From assembly GCF_001984195.1 (NCBI RefSeq), contig NZ_MTQN01000005.1, positions 124,001-188,000 of the forward strand: a stretch of DNA of 64,000 nt, read 5' to 3'. The notes beneath the pieces are model-generated. The model saw nothing but the letters and a program-made list of their open reading frames with translations. It was not told the DNA's origin and ran no database searches. Shown piece by piece: positions 58,736 through 64,000 of the stretch. Both the position numbers and the translations under genes were made by a program. Within the stretch, counting starts at the first letter, position 1, and the number at the start of each line of letters is the position of its first letter. The DNA comes from Kribbella sp. ALI-6-A. GTDB taxonomy: Bacteria; Actinomycetota; Actinomycetes; Propionibacteriales; Kribbellaceae.

Positions 58736-58918
58736 CCATCGCCGTCGCCGAGGAGGGTGGAAGCCCGACTCCTATCAGCCGCGACCGCCAACTTCACGTC
58801 AGCCCTGCGTAGCCACCACCGACCTCGGCGCAAGGCGCGAAACAGATCGGCCTGTAAGTAACGTATAGCTAGTAGTGCTTGAAATAACGACCGTTATAGG
58901 CCCGACGGTGAGGCCGGA

Positions 58919-59695
58919 CTAGAAGCCCGGGAACACCCGCCGCAGGTCGTCGAGCGTGACACTGCCGGTGACCTCGGTGCCGGCCGGCGTGTAGCGCTCG
59001 GCGAGGCGGCCGCCGAGCAGCCGGTAGAACGACTCGGTGGTGCCGGTGAAGGTCGCGAGCGGGTTGGTGCCGGCGGGCAGGATCCGGGCGCGCTGGTCGA
59101 CGACGAGCGCCCAGTCGCCGGCCGCGACCTCGGTGGGCTCGCTCAGGGCGTCGGGCTTGGCGGTGAGGCCGAGCATGAAGCTGAGCTGGTCGGACAGCAG
59201 GGTCAGCATCAGGCCGGCGGCGGTGGCGTCGACCGTCGCGGCCGGGTCGAGGCCGACGGTGACGTCCCACGTGTGCTGGGCGACCTCGTTGAGGCGCATG
59301 CCGGCAGCGACCTCCAGCGGGACGGGCTCAGGAAGCCGAGGTCGGCGGATGGTGACCGCGTCGCGCTGCTCGGGCGTCAGGGACTCGAGGGTCTCGACGA
59401 GGACCGCTCCGCGGTCGACGTACCCCTGCGCCTGCTCGCGGGGCGCCATTGCGTTCCAGCGGTCCCAGACCGCCTGGTTGTCGCCCACGGGGACCTCCGT
59501 GCCGACGGCCGCCGCCAACGGCCGCAGCATGGTCTCCGATCCGCTGCCCAGGTGGGAGATCACGTCGCAGATCCGCCACTCGGACGCGCCGCTCGGCGCG
59601 ACCAGCTGCTCGTCGTCGAGACCGTCGATGACCTCGACGAGCTGGTCGTGGTGCTGGCGCAGCGAGACGATGATCTGGTCGGCGAGTTCGCTCAT
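58919..59695 (-). CDS. Maleylpyruvate isomerase family mycothiol-dependent enzyme (DinB fold)
   Basis: 258 residues. DinB-like four-helix bundle with metal His residues in HHDQLVEVIDGLDDEQL, DVISHLGSGSETML and NEVAQHTWDVTVGLDP, then the C-terminal SCP2-like extension (LALVVDQRARILPAGTNPLATFTGTTESFYRLLGGRL). These use mycothiol instead of glutathione and are found only in actinobacteria. The AT-rich gap 58736-58918 on its far side contains a short inverted repeat but no gene. Start ATG 59695; substrate unknown. Confidence 0.88.
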   Translation of the reverse strand: MSELADQIIVSLRQHHDQLVEVIDGLDDEQLVAPSGASEWRICDVISHLGSGSETMLRPLAAAVGTEVPVGDNQAVWDRWNAMAPREQAQGYVDRGAVLVETLESLTPEQRDAVTIRRPRLPEPVPLEVAAGMRLNEVAQHTWDVTVGLDPAATVDATAAGLMLTLLSDQLSFMLGLTAKPDALSEPTEVAAGDWALVVDQRARILPAGTNPLATFTGTTESFYRLLGGRLAERYTPAGTEVTGSVTLDDLRRVFPGF

Positions 59696-59827
59696 GCCGC
59701 GAGCGTAGACCCCGTGCGCCGCGTGGGTGGGACAAGCGGTCCCTGGTCCGGTTGGCCCGGTCGGGGCAGAGTGGAGGGCATGTAGCGACTCAGTGACGGC
59801 TGCCTCCGCAACTTCATTGAAGGCTTG

Positions 59828-59872
59828 TGGGCGGAGTGACCCAGTGGACTAGCCTGGGTGGGTGATCACCCA
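59828..59872. promoter_or_regulatory. Operators and -10 box before the TetR gene
   Basis: TGGGCGG-AG-TGACCCA (59828-59843) is an imperfect palindrome with the same right half as the SDR operators at 60626-60671. TAGCCT (59850-59855) is the -10, 6 nt before GTG 59862. TGGGTGATCACCCA (59859-59872) is a second, perfect palindrome that spans the start codon. The gene therefore seems autoregulated. Confidence 0.75.
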
Positions 59873-60455
59873 GAAGGGGCAAGCCACCCGAGAGCGCATC
59901 GTCGAGGCGGCCGCGACGCTCATCGGCCAGTTCGGCGTTGCCGGTACCAGCGCCGCCGATATCCGCAAGGCCGCGGGGGTCAGCGGGTCACAGCTGATGC
60001 ACTACTTCGGTAGCAAACAGGCTCTCGTGAGGGCGGTCATCACTCGTCAGTCTGAGTCGGAGGCGTTCGTCGGTCACCCGATGCTGGGTCCGCTCGACAG
60101 CTTCGAGGAGCTGCGGGCGTGGGCCGACGCCGCGGTCGAGAACCTCGCTCACGGCAGCGGTCACGGGGCCTGCACGTTGGCGATGCTGGCGGGCTCAACG
60201 AGTCCTGGCGACGAGCAGACCCGTGATGAGCTCTGCAGCGCCTTCGTGCGCTTGCAGTCCCTGCTGCTCGACGGTCTCCGCGCCATGCGCGACCGGGGCG
60301 ATCTCCGTCCCGAAGCCGATCTCGACGAGCTGTCGATGGCGCTGCTGACAGCCCTCCAGGGGGGCACCCTCCTTGGCCAGACCATGCAGTCGACGGCGCC
60401 TCTGCGGACGTCGATGAACGCCGCGCTTCGCTACGTCGAGTCCTTCGCCGCCTGA
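59862..60455 (+). CDS. TetR family transcriptional regulator
   Basis: 197 residues, GTG start. HTH: ATRERIVEAAATLIGQFGVAGTSAADIRKAAGVSGSQLMHYFGSKQALVRAVI. Ligand domain ends HGSGHGACTLAMLAGSTSP and QTMQSTAPLRTSMNAALRYVESF (TetR_C-like). It sits 230 bp upstream of an SDR gene on the same strand, whose leader contains two copies of the same operator as its own, so the SDR is its target. Confidence 0.9.
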   Translation: MITQKGQATRERIVEAAATLIGQFGVAGTSAADIRKAAGVSGSQLMHYFGSKQALVRAVITRQSESEAFVGHPMLGPLDSFEELRAWADAAVENLAHGSGHGACTLAMLAGSTSPGDEQTRDELCSAFVRLQSLLLDGLRAMRDRGDLRPEADLDELSMALLTALQGGTLLGQTMQSTAPLRTSMNAALRYVESFAA

Positions 60456-60625
60456 CCGTCGCCTGACGGTCCGTCCGACGCCCTGCACCTTCCAGGCACG
60501 CTCTGATCGCTGGCGGCCCGGCCGTCCCCCACTGCCTGGGCGCGCCGCGTGCGCAAGATCGTCGAACCAACTGCGGCCTTCACGCTGCCCTCGACGTCCA
60601 GCCCCAACCGCTTCCCAAGCACTTC

Positions 60626-60671
60626 TGGGTCAGTTGACCCAATCCATGCTACGATTGGGCCATCTGACCCA
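60626..60671. promoter_or_regulatory. Two TetR operators in front of the SDR gene
   Basis: TGGGTCA-GT-TGACCCA (60626-60641) is a perfect palindrome; TGGGCCA-TC-TGACCCA (60656-60671) has one mismatch; their centres are exactly 30 bp apart. TACGAT (60650-60655) between them is the probable -10. Both match the site upstream of the TetR gene (59828-59843). Confidence 0.82.
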
Positions 60672-60685
60672 GAAGGAGCGTCCCC

Positions 60686-61429
60686 ATGTCGGAGCTTGCA
60701 GGAAGAACCGCCCTCGTCACCGGTGCTACCCGCGGGATCGGCTACGAGGTCGCCCGTCGCCTCGTGGAGGCCGGCCACACCGTTTACCTGGGCGCCCGGG
60801 ACCTGCGACGAGGGACCGAGGCGAGCGCCGAGGTCGGCGCGACGCCGGTCCTCCTCGACAGCACCGACAGCGCCTCGATCGCCGCGGCGGTAACCCGTTT
60901 GCGGAACGAGGTCGGCGCGCTGGACGTCCTGGTGAACAACGCCGGCATCGCCGGGGACCAGCGTCCGCCCGCCGAGGCGACGCTCGACGACCTCCGCCGG
61001 GTGTTCGAGACGAACGTGTTCGGCGCCGCCGCGGTGTTGACGGCCTTCACGCCGCTGCTCGAGGCGAGCCGGGCTCCGGTCGTCGTGAACGTCTCCAGCG
61101 CCGTCGGCTCCCTGACGCTGAACGCGGGCCCGGACGCGCGGTGGTCAATGCTCGCGTACCCCATGTCGAAGGCGGCGCTCAACATGCTGACGATCCAGTA
61201 CGCGAGGGCCTTCCCCCGCTGGCGCGTCAACTCCGCGTCACCCGGGCCCACCGCGACCGACTTCGTCGCCGCCCGCGAGGGCTTGCCGACGGTGGAGCAG
61301 CTCCGGGCGGCCGGCGTCGCGGTGAACACCGTGCAGGAGGGCGCGGAGATCATCGTGCGGATGGCGACAGTCGGCCCGGACGACCCGACCGGGACCTTCG
61401 TCGGCAACGACGGACCCGTTCCCTGGTGA
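60686..61429 (+). CDS. Short-chain dehydrogenase/reductase
   Basis: 247 residues. TALVTGATRGIGYEVARRLVEAGHTVYLGARD, DVLVNNAGIAGD, Ser in NVSSAVGSLTLN, Tyr-x-x-x-Lys in LAYPMSKAALNML, PGPTATDF. AAGGAG precedes the ATG. Expressed under TetR control, likely released by the substrate. Acts as an NADPH-dependent reductase of small carbonyls by family. Confidence 0.9.
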   Translation: MSELAGRTALVTGATRGIGYEVARRLVEAGHTVYLGARDLRRGTEASAEVGATPVLLDSTDSASIAAAVTRLRNEVGALDVLVNNAGIAGDQRPPAEATLDDLRRVFETNVFGAAAVLTAFTPLLEASRAPVVVNVSSAVGSLTLNAGPDARWSMLAYPMSKAALNMLTIQYARAFPRWRVNSASPGPTATDFVAAREGLPTVEQLRAAGVAVNTVQEGAEIIVRMATVGPDDPTGTFVGNDGPVPW

Positions 61430-61799
61430 CGTCGACCAGCGGCCCTCGTCCTCCGTGCGCTCGAGCTGGTACGGGCGGTTCGCCGACGACGACGCGGACC
61501 GGCATTCCGACCTACTCGGTGAGCTGCGCCGCGTTCAGGTCGGCCACCTCGGGGTGATATCGCTTACTGGATAAGTAAGACGCCGCCGGCGAAGAACATG
61601 GCAACGAGTTTCAGCACCTGATCATCCTGCCGCAGCCATGGCGTACCAACTCCCGTCACTCCAACATCCGGCGGTACCCAGCTTCAGCGTGGCGGCGGTG
61701 CATCGATGCGGTCGCGAACCTTCGCCGCACGTGCCGGAGAACGAGGAACCGTGCCCAGCACCGTTCCACCTACCCCCAGGGCGAAGTTGCCCCCGAAGG
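61430..61799. other. Gene-free stretch with possible relic sequence
   Basis: 370 bp. Right after the SDR stop, 61455-61572 reads WYGRFADDDADRHSDLLGEL in the plus strand, which looks coding but lacks a start and matches no family I recognise. A short repeat CTTACT-GGATA-AGTAAG (61563-61579) follows. No other feature is supported. Confidence 0.4.
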
Positions 61800-62403
61800 T
61801 TAGTCCGTTCTCTTCCGGCGCAAGAAGCGATCTACAAATGCCCGTGTTCTTTCCGGGTCCCCAACTGGAAGGGCAATGTCATCCCCGTCGGTGAGCTCAG
61901 TTGCCTCGCGCCGCTGCTGTGCAGCTTCCCGGGCACGGCGGCGGCGATCCGCGCCAGCGGCTAGATCTGCCAGGGTCTTCGCCGACTTGGCGATCATCTT
62001 GATCTGCGCCTCCGGCGCCCCAAAGGATTCGGTGTAGATGCGGTTCCGGATGAGATTCGTGTCGAGCGGAAACTCATCTGTGAAGCCGTCACCCGAATCG
62101 TTCTCATAGGTGATCCTCACAGTCACTTGCTCCGGGGTCGGCTCGCGGTTCACCCAGCCGCCGCCCCCTCGCTCCCCTGAGTAGAAGATGTTGTCCAGTT
62201 CCATCCCAGGAGTCAGCACAGGGATTGGGCTGGATACCGACGCTTGAGAAACGGCGGCACACTTGTTGACGGGTCCGGTGGGGTCCGGGATCTCCGGATC
62301 AAAAGACACCCGGACGTTGCATGCGATCGACGGTCCGAAGTTGCGCACCACCAGTTCTAGCTGCACCGGCCCCGCCAGATCGGGCGTCAAGCTGCCCGGG
62401 CCC
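61800..62403 (-). pseudogene. N-terminally truncated actinobacterial hypothetical protein
   Basis: The last 200 residues of a larger protein: VQLELVVRNFGPSIACNVRVSFDPEIPDP is an Ig-like beta segment, followed by a polar PTPEQVTVRITYENDSGDGF, and a charged helical tail (SAKTLADLAAGADRRRRAREAAQQRREATELTDGDD). Related proteins have N-terminal TM helices, which are missing here because the ferredoxin reductase gene has been joined in front. Could be translated only as part of the joined transcript. Confidence 0.6.
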
Positions 62404-63585
62404 AGCCTCGACGTCGCGCCACGGCTGTTGGCGGGCGATCGCCGCACGCCAGCCCCGGAGTACTTTCGGCCCAGCATTCCCAGCGACAACTCCGGTCAGC
62501 ACTTCGCCCTTGCGATAGGCGGCAACAAACGACGGACTCCGCAGGTCACCGGCTACCACGGCGATCTCATCATGGTCGCGGAGATAGCCATAGGCCTGGA
62601 GTTTGCGGTCGTACTGATCGGACCAGAAGTACGGCACCGGCGCGAAAGGCTTGCCTGCACCGGGTTCGAGCAGGTTCCGGGCGACCGCGAGACCTTGCTC
62701 GGCCGCGTTCGTGCGGTGCTCGATCCGCATCGAGACGCCGAACAGAGGGTTGGTCCACCGGGCCACGTCGCCGACGCCGTACACGTCCGGTGCTGCTCTG
62801 CTGAACTCGTCGCACAACAGACCGTCTCCCAGCGACAGTCCGCTGCCCTGTAGCCATTCGACGTTCGGCACGGAGCCGATGCCGACCACGACGGCATCGG
62901 CAGGCACGACCCCGCCCTCGGCCGTCCGTACGCCGGTCACTCGGCTGCCGTCATTGAGGATTTCCCGGACGGCGACCTCCGTGCGCAGGTCGACTCCGTG
63001 CTCTCGGTGGAGGGCGCCGAATGCGAGGCCGACCTGTTCACCGAGCGCACGTGCGAGCGGAACCGGTTCTGGCTCGAGCATCGTCACCTCAACACCGAGA
63101 CTGCGGGCGACAGCTGCCGTCTCGGCGCCGATGAACCCGGCGCCGACGACGACCAGCCGCTGTCCCGGCTGCAAGCTCTCCTTCAGTCCGAGCGCGTCGT
63201 CGAGCGTGCGGACGAAGTGGACACCGCTCGCCCCGGTCGCTCCAGGCAGTGACCGCGGCCGGACGCCGGTCGCGACGACCAGCGCGTCGTACCCGATCGC
63301 TCCCTTCGTCGTACTGAGTCGACGTGTTGCGAGGTCGACTCCGGTGGCCTCGACGCCCAGCCGCAGGTCGAGCGCGAGCTCGTCGAGTTGCTCGGCCGAC
63401 CGCAGTTCGACCTGGGCCGCGGTGAGCTCACCGGTGAGGATCTGTTTGGACAGCGGTGGCCGGTCGTACGGCGGTGACGCCTCGGCGCCGACCAGCGTCA
63501 GGTCGCCGCTGAAACCCAGCCGGCGCAGCGACTCGGCCGTTGCGAGGCCTCCGGCCGACGCCCCGACCACGACCACCCGGTTCAT
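62299..63585 (-). CDS. FAD-dependent ferredoxin reductase with altered C-terminus
   Basis: 428 residues. Putidaredoxin-reductase type: FAD site VVVVGASAGGLATAESLRRLG, YDRPPLSKQ, NAD site RLVVVGAGFIGAETAAVARSLG, and the FAD ring motif AAPDVYGVGDVARW. C-terminal RKLQAYGYLRDHDEIAVVAGD and VLTGVVAGNAGPKVLRGWRAAIA are normal, but the last 34 residues (62299-62403) are a frame of the following truncated gene. The original stop has apparently been lost by deletion at about 62404-62420. Overlaps the ferredoxin gene by 4 bp (ATGA). Supplies electrons to the P450. Confidence 0.85.
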   Translation of the reverse strand: MNRVVVVGASAGGLATAESLRRLGFSGDLTLVGAEASPPYDRPPLSKQILTGELTAAQVELRSAEQLDELALDLRLGVEATGVDLATRRLSTTKGAIGYDALVVATGVRPRSLPGATGASGVHFVRTLDDALGLKESLQPGQRLVVVGAGFIGAETAAVARSLGVEVTMLEPEPVPLARALGEQVGLAFGALHREHGVDLRTEVAVREILNDGSRVTGVRTAEGGVVPADAVVVGIGSVPNVEWLQGSGLSLGDGLLCDEFSRAAPDVYGVGDVARWTNPLFGVSMRIEHRTNAAEQGLAVARNLLEPGAGKPFAPVPYFWSDQYDRKLQAYGYLRDHDEIAVVAGDLRSPSFVAAYRKGEVLTGVVAGNAGPKVLRGWRAAIARQQPWRDVEAGPGQLDARSGGAGAARTGGAQLRTVDRMQRPGVF

Positions 63586-63779
63586 CGTTCTGACACCGTG
63601 ATCGCGGCCGCCGGGCAGACCAGGGCCGACTCGCGGACGGCGGCGTACTGCTCGACTGGCGGTGAGTCGTCGAGCAGGACGACGATGCCGTCCTCGTCAC
63701 GCTGATCGAAGACGTCGGGGGCGATCAGGACACATTGCCCGGACGCGACGCACTTCGGGACATCTACCTCTACCTGCAT
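63582..63779 (-). CDS. Ferredoxin (3Fe-4S type)
   Basis: 65 residues. Cys pattern VPKCVASGQCVLIAPDVF ... ALVCPAAAITV: Cys-x5-Cys ... Cys-Pro, the three-Cys 3Fe-4S ferredoxin of actinobacterial P450 systems. GAAGGGA 7 nt before the ATG at 63779. It carries electrons from the reductase to the P450 gene 22 bp upstream. Confidence 0.92.
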   Translation of the reverse strand: MQVEVDVPKCVASGQCVLIAPDVFDQRDEDGIVVLLDDSPPVEQYAAVRESALVCPAAAITVSER

Positions 63780-63801
63780 CTGAGATCCCTTCGAAGATTC
63801 G

Positions 63802-64000
63802 TCACCAGCTGACCGGCAGGAATGCCGGCCCGTACGCCGCGGCGTGGGACTTGTAGACCACCTCGTGACCGTCCGCCACCCGGAGCTCCGGCATCCGCCG
63901 GAAGACCTCCGGTAGGACAACCTGCAGTTCCATCCGGGCCAGGGGCTGACCGAGGCACTGATGGATGCCGTACCCGAAAGCGATGTGCTGGCGTGCGTTG
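63802..64000 (-). CDS. Cytochrome P450, C-terminal part (continues outside the window)
   Basis: The visible 65 residues contain the heme-binding loop: QHIAFGYGIHQCLGQPLARMELQ with the Cys thiolate, then PEVFRRMPELRVADGHEVVYKSHAAAYGP and stop at 63802. By context a three-component bacterial P450 with the ferredoxin and reductase that follow. Substrate and N-terminus are not visible. Confidence 0.9.
   Translation of the reverse strand, partial: NARQHIAFGYGIHQCLGQPLARMELQVVLPEVFRRMPELRVADGHEVVYKSHAAAYGPAFLPVSW

Noticed and set aside
61638-61964. 108-codon plus-strand frame at the end of the accessory block
   Set aside because: No domain, Pro/Arg-rich, overlaps the relic of the minus-strand gene.
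1-64000. CRISPR array, rRNA operon, riboswitch or retron-type non-coding RNA
   Set aside because: No regularly spaced repeats, no rRNA-like sequence, no riboswitch core recognised by eye in the leaders of the main operons.

Overview
The window is high-GC DNA from a filamentous actinomycete. Evidence: G/C-ending codons, GTG and TTG starts, a DinB/mycothiol-type enzyme, a SARP/NB-ARC/TPR regulator, a GAF-ANTAR protein, a secreted GH18-ricin-lectin chitinase, and many genes whose start codon lies 6-7 nt behind a TANNNT-like -10 box (leaderless style). Gene content and style suggest Kribbella or a related Propionibacteriales genus; this is inference, no database was searched.

Layout. 1-9.8 kb: 3' part of a six-hairpin glycosidase, a phytanoyl-CoA-dioxygenase-like gene beside an AraC relic, an LCP cell-wall ligase, DUF1990, GNAT, uracil-DNA glycosylase, and an ABC exporter pair whose two nucleotide-binding domains are degenerate in complementary positions. 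9.9-16.9 kb: a carbohydrate operon (ROK repressor with a clear palindromic operator, lipoprotein binding protein, two permeases, GH4 glycosidase, BadF-type kinase). 17-21.6 kb: GntP permease, CaiB/BaiF CoA-transferase, HMG-CoA-lyase-like enzyme and IclR regulator, probably a pathway for a branched hydroxy acid. 21.6-44.2 kb: mixed core-like genes, including a TM-helix-repeat channel with a Q/N/G/Y-rich tail, two tandem YpfJ-like metallopeptidases (one without its zinc motif), a sortase, a MOSC protein, a TrmH methylase, the SARP giant regulator, an EamA/MarR pair with palindromic operators, a LexA-like repressor, chitinase, a gluzincin and an MFS transporter.

44.2-62.4 kb is accessory. It opens with tRNA-Thr(TGT) followed directly by a frameshifted tyrosine-recombinase relic, so the tRNA 3' end is probably an old attachment site. 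Beyond it lie two alpha/beta hydrolases, a CGNR/SDR/TetR group, a graveyard of gene fragments (49.5-51.05 kb; IS701-like relic near 53.0 kb), then a run of small redox modules, each an oxidoreductase or small enzyme with its own regulator: MerR/EthD, MerR/SDR, OYE, GlxA-type AraC/NmrA-like, TetR/SDR. Several operators can be read directly: the two MerR-type promoters share one geometry (14-bp palindrome in a 20-bp spacer), and the TetR/SDR pair shares a TGGG-N5-TGACCCA site.

62.4-64 kb: the right end holds a P450-ferredoxin-ferredoxin reductase set on the minus strand. The P450 continues outside the window. The reductase has apparently lost its own stop codon at a deletion that joined it to a truncated unknown gene.
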